A stretch of 64,000 bases of DNA. Source: Haematobia irritans. Taxonomy: Eukaryota > Arthropoda > Insecta > Diptera > Muscidae. Under the pieces are notes generated by a model. The model worked only from the letters and a program-made list of their open reading frames with translations, had not been told where the DNA came from and did not search any database. The stretch's first letter is position 1. Each line of letters opens with the position of its first letter. The DNA is taken from the NCBI RefSeq assembly GCF_050003625.1, contig NC_134400.1, forward strand, positions 197,173,918 to 197,237,917, given 5' to 3'. Shown here piece by piece: positions 1 through 11,104 of this stretch. Position numbers and translations under genes: made by a program.

Positions 1-196
1 ATAGAAATAGAATATTGACAAAATTTTCTATAGAAATAAAATTTTGGCAAAATTTTCTATAGAAATAAAAGGCTGACAACATTTTCTAAGAAAAAAAGTT
101 TGGCAAAATAAGTATCTTTTTTTTCGTTTGGTAAAATTTTCTCCAAATTTTGGTAGATTATTTTTAACTCGAGTGGCAGCCGTGATTGGCAACCCT
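1..196 (+). repeat. 29-bp minisatellite block with its non-repetitive terminus
   Basis: The first ~110 bases are copies of a 29-bp unit made of TTTTCTATAGAAATAAAA followed by TTTTGACAAAA-like sequence. The array then leaves the repeat into a distinct terminus (about 121-196) with GGTAGATTATTTTT and CTCGAGTGGCA. The same terminus closes the array at 2630-2665 and opens the minus-oriented arrays at 17190 and 34707. This is probably the right end of an element carrying the minisatellite; the block is cut by the window edge. Confidence 0.8.
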
Positions 197-271
197 ACCA
201 TTTGCGCTTATTTATGTGTTATGCTTGATGGGTATTACGAATACTGCATGCACATACTTTTTACACATAGG

Positions 272-428
272 CATTAGCGTGGCTAGACAATTTTCCCATG
301 GGGGGGCTATAGCCCCCCTAGCAAAAAATTAATACGCTGAAGTTATAGGTTCATTTAATGCTTTAAATATTTTATAAAAATTAACAAAAATTCAGACTTC
401 AACATAACTAGACAATTAATTTATAAAA
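272..428 (+). repeat. Dispersed element end with G/C palindrome (family H, copy 1)
   Basis: It begins CATTAGCGTGGCTAGACAAT and carries the perfect palindrome GGGGGGCTATAGCCCCCC at 301-318 in otherwise AT-rich DNA. An inverted, better preserved copy lies at 63693-63855, and similarity continues past the palindrome (TTATAGGTTCA, CTAGACAATTAATTTATAA). It stops at 428, where an E element begins, so E1 probably inserted here. The family is not identified; it looks like the end of a dispersed fly transposon. Confidence 0.6.
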
Positions 429-1969
429 CAAGTATATACAGCGCTAAGTTCGGCCGGGCCGAGTCTTGAATACCCACCACCATGAACCAAATATTAGGGT
501 TTCCTTTGAAATTTCAGAAGGGCTTGAGGACTTGAGGACACTTCCCGAAAATAAATTTAAAGATTTCACCTATGAGGACTATATCAGAATCATTAACATC
601 TCTTGTAAGTGTGCAAGAAAACTATAAAATAACGTCTTGATTTGAAATCTTAAATCTGTAGAAGTAAAATCTGGAAATTTTACATTGAGTTTCAAGCAAT
701 TTTCATGATCAGTGCGCCTTCTACACCCTCAAGAAGTGAAGTCGGTCTATATGGAGGCATTACCAAATGGACCGATAAAAACTTAATCCGATACACGTTT
801 TTGTGAGCCTAAAATACCAGAATATTTATAATTTCAGGCAAATCAGATAAAAACTACGGTTTCTAGAAACCCAAGGAGTTAAATCGGGAGATCGGTCTTA
901 TGGGGGCTATACTCAAATATGGACCGATACTCACCGTTTTCGGCACACCTCTTTATGACCCGAAAATGCCTCTAGATTTCTAATTTCAGGCAAATAGGAT
1001 AAAAACTTCGGATTCTAGAAGCCCAAGAAGTAAAATCGGGAAATCGGTCTATGGGGGCTATACTAAAATATGGACCGATACTCACCATTTTCGGCACACC
1101 TCTTTATGGTCCTAAAATACCTGTAGATTTCCAATTTCAGACAAATTGGATAAAAACTACGGTTTCTATAAGCCCAAGACCACAAATCGGGAGGTCGTTT
1201 TATATGGGGACCATACCAAAACATGGACCGATACTCACAATTTTTGGCACACGTATTTGTGGTCCTACAATACCTCTAGATTTCCAATTTCAGGTAAATT
1301 GAATAAAAACTGCGGTTTCTATAAGCCCAAGAAGTAAAATCGTGAGATCGGTCTATATGGGGGCTATACCAAAATATGGACCGATACTCTTAATTTTTGG
1401 CACACGTATTTGTGGTCCTACAATACCTCTAGATTTCCAATTTCAAGTAAAATTGAATAAAAACTGCGGTTTCTATAAGCCCAAGAAGTAAAATCGGAAT
1501 ATCATTCTATATGGGGGGCTATACCAAAACATGGACCGATACTCACCATTTTTGGCACACCTCTTCAAGGTCATAAAATACCTCTATGTTTCAAATTTCA
1601 GGCAAATTGGATAAAAACTACGATTTCTATAAGCCCAAGACCCCAAATCGGGAGGTCGCTTTATATGGGGACTATATCAAAATCTGGACCGATATAGCCC
1701 ATCTTCGAACTTGACCTGACTGCAGACAAAAGACGAGTTTGTGCAAAATTTCAGCACGATTGCTTCATTATTGAAGACTGTAGCGTGATTACAACAGACA
1801 GACAGACGAACAGACGAACAGACGGACATCGTTATATCGTCTTAGAATTCCCCCCTGATCAAGAATATATATACTTTATATAGTCGGAAATCGATATTTC
1901 GATGTGTTACAAACGGAATGACAAACTTATTATACCCCCGTCACCATTCTATGGTGGTGGGTATAAAAA
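429..1969 (+). mobile_element. Mini-me/DINE-1-like non-autonomous element, E type copy 1
   Basis: The 5' end reads CAAGTATATACAGCGC, followed by a GGCCGGGCC palindrome and TACCCACCACCAT. The body (about 740-1700) is tandem, diverged ~150-153-bp monomers, each with GGTCTATATGGGGGCTATA and a GGACCGATA motif. The 3' part has a (GACR)n tract at ~1796-1828, a TA-rich tract, then the hairpin TATACCCC/GGGTATAAAA at 1931-1969. Internal tetranucleotide and TA tracts plus a 3' hairpin fit mini-me/DINE-1 (Helentron-related) elements of Diptera. The short ORFs inside are repeat by-products. Confidence 0.7.
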
Positions 1970-2131
1970 GCGACTAAAAAGAGTAAGAGTTTATAAAATG
2001 GTACAAATTTTTCCGCAAAAATGCAAAATCGACTCTAGATAATTTTAATATTTTAATAATTTTTGAAAATATTCGAGATAAAATGTTTCAGACAAGCGTT
2101 ATAATGCATTAAAAATCATAAAAATTTATAA
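1970..2131 (+). repeat. Fragment of the F-family MITE between two E elements
   Basis: Internal sequence such as AGAGTAAGAGTTTATAAAAT, AAAATATTCGAG and CAAGCGTTATAATGCATTAA matches the interior of the complete F copy at 5472-6034 and, in inverted orientation, 62709-63254. Both ends of F are missing. It is squeezed between the 3' hairpin of E1 and the 5' end of E2, so E insertions probably truncated an older F copy. Confidence 0.6.
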
Positions 2132-4225
2132 CAAGTATATACGGCCGTAAGTTCGGCCAGGCCGAAGCTTATGTACCCTCCACCATGGATTGCGTAGAAA
2201 CTTCTACTGAAGACTCTCATCCACAATCGAATTACTTGGGTTGCGGTAACACTTGCCGATGGCAAGGTATCTTAAAACTTCCTAACACCGTCTTCTAAAT
2301 TACAAGGTAGTCCATACGTAGTATATATTAAACTAAAAAAGGCCTATTAAATACGTATATAATTAAGTTCAAAGTTTCTATAGAAATAACAAAATAAAAT
2401 GTTGACAACATTTTCTATAGAAGTAAAATTTGGAAAAATTTTCTATAGAAATAAAATTTGGAAAAAATTTTCTATAGAAATAAAATTTTGACAAAATTTT
2501 CTATAGAAGTAAAATTTTGACAATATTTTCTATAGAAATAAAATTTTTACAAAATTTTCTATAGAAATAAAATTTTTATAAAATTTTCTATAGAAATAAC
2601 AATGACAATGTTTTCCAAAAAAATAAAATTTTGGTAGATTATTTTTGGCTCGAGTGGCAACCATAAATATGAACCGATGTGGACTAATTTTTGTGTGATT
2701 GGGGATCGGCTATATATAACTATAGACCAATATGGACCAATTTTGGCATGGATATTAGCGGCCTTATACTAACACCACATTGCAAATTTCAACCGCATCG
2801 GATGAATTTTGCTCCTCCAAGAGGCTCCGGAGATCATATCTGGGGATCGGTTTATATGGGGCCTATATATAATTATGGACCGATATGGACCAATTCTTGT
2901 GTGTTTGTTAGAGACGACATTCTAACACCATGTTCCAAATTTCAACCGGATCGGATGAATTTTGCTCCTCCAAGAGCCTCCGGAGGACAAATCTGGGAAT
3001 CGATTTATATGGGGGCTATATATAATTATGGACCGATATGGACAAATTTTTGCATGGTCATTAGAGACCATATGCTAACACCATGTACCAAATTTCAGCC
3101 GGATCGAATGAAATTTGTTTCTCTTAGAGCGATCGCAAGCCAAATCGGGGGATAGGTTTATATGGGGGCTATATATAATTATGGACCGATGTGGACCAAT
3201 TTTTGCATGGTTGTTAGAGACCATATACCAACACCATGTACCAAATTTCAGCCAGATCGGATGAAATTTGCTTCTCTTTTAGGCTCCGCAAGCCAAATCT
3301 GGGGATCGGTTTATATGGGGGCTATATATAATTACGGACCGATGTGGACCAATTTTTGCATGGTTGTTAGAGAACATATACCAACACCATGTACCAAATT
3401 TCAGCCGGATCGGATGAAATATGCTTCTCTAAGAGCCTCCACAAGCCAAATCTGGGGATCGGTTTATATGTGGGCTATATATAATTATGGACCGATATGG
3501 ATCAATTTTTGCATGGTTGTTAGCGACCATATACCAACATCGTGTACCAAATTTCAGCCGGATCGGATGAAATTTTCTTCTCTTTGAGGCTCCGCAAGCC
3601 AAATCTGGGGATCGGTTTATATGGGGGCTATATATAATTATGGACCGATGTGGACCAATTTTTGCATGGTTGTTAGAGACCATATACCAACACCATGTAC
3701 CAAATTTCAGCCAGATCGGATGAAATTTGCTTCTCTTTTAGGCTCCGCAAGCCAAATCTGGGGATCGGTTTATATGGGGGCTATATATAATTACGGACCG
3801 ATGTGGACCAATTTTTGCATGGTTGTTAGAGACCATATACCAACACCATGTACCAAATTTCAGCCGGATCGGATGAAATATGCTTCTGTTAGAGGCTCCA
3901 CAAGCCAAATCTGAGGGTCCCTTTATATGGGGGCTATACGTAAAAGTGGACCGATATGGCCCATTTTCAATACCATCCGACCTACATCGATAACAACTAC
4001 TTGTGCCAAGTTTCAAGTCGATAGCTTGTTTCGTTCGGAAGTTACCGTGATTTCAACAGACGGACGGACGGACGGACGGACGGACGGACATGCTTAGATC
4101 GACTCAGAATTTCACCACGACCCAGAATATATATACTTTATTGGGTCTTAGAGCAATATTTCGATGTGTTACAAACGGAATGACAAAGTTAATATACCCC
4201 CATCCTATGATGGTGGGTATAAAAA
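2132..4225 (+). mobile_element. Mini-me/DINE-1-like non-autonomous element, E type copy 2, with nested minisatellite
   Basis: It starts CAAGTATATACGGCCGTAAG with a GGCCAGGCC palindrome and TACCCTCCACCATGG. About 240 bp in, a 29-bp array (2372-2665) interrupts it. The body from ~2690 to 3920 is a tandem of exactly 153-bp monomers: GGTTTATATGG recurs at 3155, 3308 and 3461. Then come (GACG)n at ~4056-4089, a TA tract, and the 3' hairpin TATACCCCC/GGGTATAAAA ending at ~4225. Because 153 bp is 51 codons, one frame stays open over several monomers (for example 2691-3155, 3162-3587, 3621-3914); these are not judged genes. Confidence 0.75.
2372..2665 (+). repeat. 29-bp minisatellite array nested in E copy 2
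   Basis: About nine plus-oriented copies of the 29-bp unit end in the shared terminus TTTTGGTAGATTATTTTTGG and CTCGAGTGGCAACC. The E-element sequence resumes immediately afterwards. Confidence 0.8.
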
Positions 4226-4454
4226 GAAGGGAATTTGAAAAAGAGTCATGCATTTGGAGTTAATATCAATTGAAGTAGAAAGGAGGGAGAGGGTGCGGAG
4301 TGATGGGGGGGACTAAGACAATTTGGTATAAAACATTCTTAAAATAGCTTCCCTATATCTTATATAAACAGACCATAAACCACATGAAGCAGTTACATAT
4401 TAAGAATGGAGAAGCTTGGTATCATTGACTGTTGTTCGAGCCCCAGATAGGGTA

Positions 4455-5258
4455 GCTAAATAGAAATAAAATTTGGACGAAATATTCTAGAGAAAAAACA
4501 AAATTTTATATGGAAATACAAATTTGAAAAAAAATCTATAGAAATAAAATTTTGACAAAATTTTCTAAAGAAATAAAACTTTGCCCAAATTTAATAAAAT
4601 TGTGCCAAACATTTTTATAAAAATTAAATTTTGATAAAAATTTTAAAGAAATAAAATTTTGACAAAATTTTCTATAGATATCAAATGTAGACAAAATTTT
4701 CTATAGAAACAAAATTTTGATAAAAATTTTTATTGAAAGAAAATTTTTGACAAAATTCCGTACAGAATTAAAATTGTGACAAATTTCTCTGCAGAAATTA
4801 AAGTTTGACATTTTCTGTAAAAATAAAATTTTGACATAATTTTCCATAGAAATAAAATTTTGACAAAATTTTCTATAGAAATAAAATTTTAGCAATATTA
4901 TCTATAAAAATGATGTTTTAACAAAATTTTCTATAGAAATAAATTTTTTTAAATTTTCCTTTAGAAATAAAATTTTGACAAGATTTGTATAGAAATAAAA
5001 TTTTGACAAAATTTGTATAGAAATAACATTTTGACAAAATTTTCTATAGAAATAAAATTTTGACACAATTTTCTGTAGAAATAAAATTTTGACAAAATTT
5101 TCTATAGAAATGAAATTTTAGCAAAATTATCTATAAAAATGAAATTTTAACAAAATTTTGTATAGAAATAAAATTTGGACAAAATATTCTAGAGAAAAAA
5201 AAAATGTTAACAAAATTTTCTATAGAAATAAAATTTCGATCAACATTTTTGTAGAAAG
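4455..5258 (+). repeat. 29-bp minisatellite array, plus orientation
   Basis: About 27 diverged copies of the 29-bp unit with the TTTCTATAGAAA palindromic core. The preceding ~230 bp (4226-4454) is apparently single-copy. The array is cut at 5260 by the 5' end of B1. The 64-residue minus-strand ORF at 4701-4895 is simply the repeat read in rotating frames. Confidence 0.85.
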
Positions 5259-5471
5259 AACAAGTAAGGAAAGTCTAAAGTCGGGTGGGGCCGACTATAG
5301 TATACCCTGCACCACTTTGTAGATCTAAATTTTCGATACCATATCACATCCGTCAAATGTGTTGGGTGCTATATATAAAAATTTGTCCCAAATACATACA
5401 TTTAAATATCACTCGATTTGGACAGAATTTGATAGACTTTTACAAAATCTATAGACTCAAAATTTAAGTCG

Positions 5472-6034
5472 CCCAGCAAAAAAATTTGGAAGTTCTTCCA
5501 AAGGCACAACTTTAAAAGCACTTCCAGAAAATGGACTTCCAATGATGTTCTTTATTTTAACTACCCAGGAAGTTCTTTTAATTCAATTTTTTATAACTTG
5601 GTTTTTTCATACTTTTAATGGGTGATTTTAACTTTTTTTGTTTCAAATAGGTTTAAACAGAGTAAGAATTCATAAAATGATACAAATCATTTAAATTTTG
5701 TCGAACAAAATGCATAATCCAAGCTGAAAAAATTGTGAATTTTTGAAAATATTTGAGGTCAAATGTTTCCAACAAGCGTTAGAATCCATTAAAAATTATA
5801 AGAATTATTTATTTGACAAAGTATCACAGAATTTTTTAATTTACATCCAAAACATTGAATTCGGATCACACCTAAAGAAGTGATGCAAATTCAGTGCAAC
5901 GGCTTTTGAAATGGAGGACTTCCGTCCTATGACAAACCCATGTTAAATTCATCGCTTCCGCGTCAATTTTGCACCACTTCCGGATCCAAAAAGAACATTT
6001 TCATTACTTTTTTGGCGACGCTTTTTTTGCTGGG
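5472..6034 (+). mobile_element. F-family MITE, complete copy
   Basis: 563 bp with terminal inverted repeats CCCAGCAAAAAAA / TTTTTTTGCTGGG, inserted in B1. The flanks are CG on both sides, and the B sequence (AATTTAAGTCG...GTTAATGCACTAGGG) rejoins if one copy is removed, so the target duplication looks like 2 bp. It contains no long ORF. A second copy in inverted orientation is at 62709-63254 and an internal fragment at 1970-2131. The superfamily is unassigned. Confidence 0.7.
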
Positions 6035-6657
6035 CGGTTAATGCACTAGGGTTTAACGCAATGTTAGTAAAAAAATATGAGAAAGATTTAAATCTGAAGC
6101 AATTTTAAGGAAACTTCACAAAAGTTTATTTATGAGTTATCGCTCGATATATTTATGCACTTGAATTTAAGGAAAATTACAGTCAGTTTTACAACTTTTC
6201 GACTAAGCAGAGGCGATTTTACAAGGAAAATGTTGGTATTTTGACAATTTTTGTCGAAATCAGAAAAACATATATATGGAAGCTATATCTAAATCTGAAC
6301 CAATTCCAACCAAATTTGGCACACACAGCTACAATGCTAATTATACTTCCCGTGCAAAATTTAAACTAAATCGGAGTAAAAACTTGGCCTCTGTGGTCAT
6401 ATGAGTGTAAATAGGACGAAAGCTATATATGGGAGCTATATCTAAATTTGAACCGATTTCAATCAAATTTTGCACACTTGACTATACTGCTAATTGTAGT
6501 CCTAGTGCAAAATTTCAACCAAATTGGTCCAAAACTCTGGCTTCTAGGACCATATTAGTCCATATCGGGTGAAAGATATATATGGGAGCTATATCTAAAT
6601 CTGAACCGATTTCAATCAAATTGAGTACAATTAACTACACTACTAATTGTGCTCCTA

Positions 6658-7586
6658 CACGGATGAAAAAGACTGTTTTTCATATGTTTGGCTATAAACA
6701 TTATATGTTTGGAACACAAATTTTTAAACACAATATTTTTGAGTGCAAGCATATAATGTTCATAAACTAGCATAACGTGTTTGGGACATATATGTTAATA
6801 TGTTAGAACATATTATGTTTGGGACATAAAATGTTTTTAAATATAATATGCTTGGATGCAAACATATATTAATTTAGAAATAGCCTATAAACATATATGT
6901 GTTTAGTAGCTTGGAGCGCTATTTAACAGGGAGCGATATTGAATTAAGTTCGTGGTTGTTGCTTGTTATTACAAAATTAACATTTTATTTTTCCTTGGGC
7001 AATTGATCAGCTACTTCTTTGATCCTTACAAACTGTGTGGTCCGCTGTTCGAATCCCCGTCCGGCAAAAGATAAAATTAAAATAAATAAAAAAATCATAC
7101 AATTGAATAATTTCTTCTACAATGTTTGTATTACAGAAAAAGGTGCTAAGAACTAAAAAATATCGTGGAAGTGAGAAAGATGTGGGGGAATATACAATTG
7201 GGCAGAAACAAAATTTTGAGCATTCAGGTCGAAAACCTATGTTGTTAGCACCTATATTACCTATTTATTTTCATAATTCATTATGATTGTAAATATATAA
7301 ATAAATAAATAAAATTTTGAGCACAATATTGTTTGGGAGAATTTTTTTGAGCACATAATATTTTTGGGTGCAAAATGCTTCCAAACAAATTATATGTTCA
7401 CATAATAACATATTGTTTTTTGGAAGACAACATTATTGAATTTGGATGCAAAAATACAAAATGTTTGGAACTTAGAAGAAGAAGAGATCAAACATATAAA
7501 TGTTTGGGCAATAGCCAAAAATGTATATGCTTGAAGCAAAATATGTTTGGGAGTATATGTTACAGAAGCGATTTTTTGTGAGCGTG
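6658..7586 (+). mobile_element. 929-bp CAC...GTG insertion with TA target duplication
   Basis: Inserted into a B monomer: left flank ...GTGCTCCTA, right flank TAGTGCAAAATTTC, which is the normal monomer continuation with TA duplicated. Termini are CACGGATGAAAAAG and TTTTTTGTGAGCGTG. The interior is rich in ATATGTTTGG/AACATAT motifs near both ends. It also holds a tRNA-like stretch (~7040-7070, TTCGAATCCCCGTCCGGC) and an ATAAATAAATAAATAAA tail (~7296-7314) that look like an older retroelement remnant. It has no transposase ORF; the ORF pair at ~7375-7602 resembles nothing known to me. Confidence 0.6.
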
Positions 7587-8616
7587 TAGTGCAAAATTTC
7601 AACCAAATTGGGCCAAAACTCTGGCTTCTAGGAACATATTAGTCCATATCGGGCGTAAGATATATATGGGAGCTATATCTAAATCTGAATCGATTTCAAC
7701 TAAATTTGGCACGCATAGCTACAATGCTAAATCTACTCCCTGTGCAAAATTTCAACCAAATTGGGCCAAAACTCTGGCTTCTTGGTCCATATAAGTGCAT
7801 ATCGGGCAAAATATATATATGGGAGCTATATCTAAATCTGAACCGATTTCAATAAAATTTGGCACACATGACTATACTACGAATTGTACTTCGTGTGCAA
7901 AATTTGAACCGAATTGAACCAAAACTCTGGCTTTTAGGACCATATTAGTTCATATCGGGCGAAAGATATATATGGGAGCTATATCTAAATCTGAATCGAT
8001 TTCAACTAAATTTGGCACGCATAGCTACAATGCTAAATCTACTCCCTGTGCAAAGTTTCAACCAAATTGGGCCAAAACTCTGGCTTCTTGGTCCATATAA
8101 GTGCATATCGGGCGAAATATATATATATGGAAGCTATATCTAAATCTGAACCGATTTCAATCAAATTTGGCACACATGACTATACTACAATTTGTACTCC
8201 TTGTGCAAAATTTCAAGCAAATCGGTATAAAACTCTGGCTGCTGGGTCCATATTAGTGTATATCGGGCGAAAGATATATATGGGAGCTATATCTAAATCT
8301 GAACCGATTTCTTCCAAAATCAATAGGGTTCTATTCTGACCCAGATTAGGAACATGTGCCAAATTTTAAGGCGATTGGACTTAAATTGCGACCTAGACTT
8401 TGATCACAAAAATGTGTTCACAGACAGACGGACGGACGGACCGACGGACGGACAGACGGACCGACGGACAGACGGACATGGTTATATCGACTCAGGGACC
8501 CACCCTGAGCATTATTGCCAAAGACACCATGGGCCTATCTCGTCTCCTTCTGGGTGTTACAAACATATGCACTAACTTATAATACCCTGTTCCACAGTGT
8601 GGCGCAGGGTATAAAA

Positions 8617-9840
8617 ATTTTGACAAAATTCCCTATAGAAATAAAATTGTGACAAATTTCTCTGGAGAAATAAAATTTTGACGACATTTTCTGTAGAAAT
8701 AAAATTTTGACAAAATTTTCTAAAGAAATAAATTTTTAACAAAATTTTCGATAGAAATAAACTTTTGACAAATTTTTCTATAGAAATGAAATTTAGAGAA
8801 AATATTCTAAAGAAATAAAACTTTGCCAAAATTTTATAAAATTATGCCAAAAATTTTTATAAAAATTAAATTTTGATAAAATTTTTATAGAAATAAAATT
8901 TTGACAAAATTTTCTAGAGAATTAAAATTTTGACAAAATATCTAGAGAATTAAAATTTTGACAAAATTATCTAGATAGAAATACAATTTTGGCAAAATAT
9001 TCTACAGAAAGACAATTATGACAAGATTTTCTATAGAAATAAAATTTTGACAAAATTTCCTATAGAAATAAACTTTTGGCAAAATTTTCTAGAGAATTAA
9101 AATTTTGACAAAATTTTCTAGAATGAAATACAATTTTGGCAAAATATTCTATAGAAATACAATTTTTATAAAATTTTCTATAGAAATACAATTTTGATAA
9201 AATTTTCTTAAGAAATAAAATTTTGACAAGATTTTTCTAGCGAAATAAATTTTTTTTATAGAAATAACATTTCGACAAAATTTTCTATAGAAATAAAATT
9301 TTTTCTATAGAAATAAAATTTTGACAAAATTTTCTATAGAAATTAAATTTTAAGAAAATTTTATATAGAAATAAAATTTTGACAAAATGTTCAAGAGAAA
9401 TAAAATTTTGACAAATTTTTTTTATAGAAATTAAATTTTTTTTTTGTTTTGTTATTGTTGGTTTTGTTCTTTAAGCATTGTTGTTGTTTTTTATTTCAGC
9501 TTAAAACCATACATTGACTTAACTACAAGAGTAGCTTAACCAACAGAGGAAAAGAATGTTTGTCAAATTTATTTGGGCAAAGCCCTATAGACTGCAAGAT
9601 GGTTGGATGGACGCACGTTTCGGAATTACCACATTCCTCATCAGCATCCTCTACTTGCAGCAAAACTATCAACCAATTATCAGAATAAATTCAGGCAGTT
9701 TATTAAACCCAACAAAAACCACACTTGAACCCTCCGAAAAAAGGTTTTACATTGATAGCCGGCTTATGCCGAAATTAAATTTTAAGAAAATTTTCTGTAG
9801 AAATAAAATTTTGAGAAAATTTTCTAGAAATTGACAAAAT
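8617..9840 (+). repeat. 29-bp minisatellite array, plus orientation, split by an insertion
   Basis: The 29-bp units start directly after the B1 3' hairpin and run to ~9444, then resume for about two units at ~9779-9840 after a non-repetitive insertion. Before B1 the same array runs 4455-5260, so B1 and the 9445-9778 element both inserted into one older array. Confidence 0.85.
9445..9778 (+). mobile_element. Unclassified ~330-bp insertion in the 29-bp array
   Basis: Non-repetitive, more GC-rich DNA sits between two pieces of one minisatellite array. It begins in a T-rich, TTGTTGTT-like stretch and ends near GATAGCCGGCTTATGCCGAA. The general look resembles dispersed muscid retroelement fragments, but I could not place it in a family. 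The 92-residue ORF at 9556-9834 continues into the array, so it is not a gene. Confidence 0.4.
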
Positions 9841-11104
9841 GTTGGTTTTAAGATATTGGAGCTTTTTAAAAGGGATCTAAAACTACGACAGATTACTCCT
9901 TCCTAATTTAGTATTTCCTAACTTTAGAATAAATTTAAGTGTGTTGAGCATATTAAAGACAAAATAAACTTGGCCCTCTGCTGAACCTTTTCATAGGGTA
10001 AGAACGTAGCTAGCACACATTCCTTGAATAATTTCGTAGTAATTTTAAAATATAAAAAATAATTTGCTAGAGAAAGAAACAACAATTGTGTTTATTGCCT
10101 CAAAAAAAAAAAAAAAAACAAAAGAACAAAACATGGATGGAATAAACCGGGAAACTTATTAAACCGCATAAAATTATTTGTAATCCTTGGACATTTGTAT
10201 GGAAACTACACGAAAAAAGGTGAAAAAATGGCAATAAGCAAATGGCCAAATGCAAAATCAGACCCATAGGATAGGGTAAAAATCCAAACCATTCTCTATG
10301 CCATTGGCTTAGCATGTACGCGTGTATGTGTGTGTGCTTTTGAGCAGATGTTGACGCGAATTTTCATGATATCTTCCATATCTGCCACCATTCCAAAATT
10401 GGGCTATAAGGGAATTTAGAATTGCTTTGGTTTGTAGTCCAACTTCAACTGGCCCCTTTTTCATTTCATTCCTGGCCGTGGAAGTTATTTCGTTTCACTT
10501 TTAATATTAAAATAAATGAAACTCCCAACACAATTTCATCTCATCTATGAAAAAGGGCTGGCGGTATGATATGATATCACAAGGAATTCAAATAAAAATC
10601 TGTTGGGAAAATTGTTTCAATTGCAATATGCCATGGATATGCTGAATGTGGTCCAATGCAAACCTTCTACCTCCTAGCAAAACAGACAGACAAGAAAAGA
10701 GGAACAAACCACAACACCAGCAGTCAAGCAGACTGGAACAATATCGGTGGCCACCAGAACTCATTGAAAGCGTGAACAAAAACACCTGCTCATGTCTTGA
10801 TTCCCAAAGCTGATTTTAGGACTGAAATCAAATAATTTCATGGTGCGGTAGGGCTTGGGAATGCTGAAGAAGAGATGGTTGGGGTGTGGTTAGGACCGTG
10901 GAAATTTTAATTCAAACCAATTCTCCATAGTCAATGCTAAAATTTTAATACAAATAGCACAAAAAACAATCAGATTTCTATGGAATTTTTAATTTCTAAC
11001 CCAAAAGTATTGACGAGGGTATTCGCGTAGCTAAAGGAATTGAAAGGAGATGCCAAAAAGTGATTTCAAAAACAAAGCCCTTCCCCAAAAAATACTCATC
11101 GGTT
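9841..11104. other. Apparently single-copy noncoding DNA
   Basis: No repeat family of this window is seen here. It holds an A-tract at ~10103-10119 and a short GTGTATGTGTGTGTG tract near 10321. The ORFs at 10100-10315 and 10588-10785 (minus) are low-complexity or unlike any family I recognise. I see no convincing exon or promoter. Confidence 0.5.

Larger units (their letters stand above)
5261..8616 (+). mobile_element. B-type mini-me-like element, copy 1 (interrupted by two insertions)
   Basis: The 5' end is CAAGTAAGGAAAGTCTAAAG, then a GGGTGGGGCCGAC palindrome and TATACCCTGCACCA. The body has 153-bp monomers (TATATGGGAGCTATATCTAA, CTGAACCGATTTC, TGTGCAAAATTTCAACC). It is followed by (GACR)n at ~8422-8478 and the 3' hairpin ATACCCTGTTCCACAG...GGGTATAAAA. 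Removing the insertions at 5472-6034 and 6658-7586 restores a continuous B element. The same 5' and 3' ends recur at 24448-25908 and 35869-37376, and inverted at 38313-39609. It lies inside a 29-bp array. Confidence 0.8.

Noticed and set aside
7020..7075. Functional tRNA gene
   Set aside because: Only a TTCGAATCC T-arm-like word is present; the T stem and acceptor stem do not pair. A retroelement relic is more likely.
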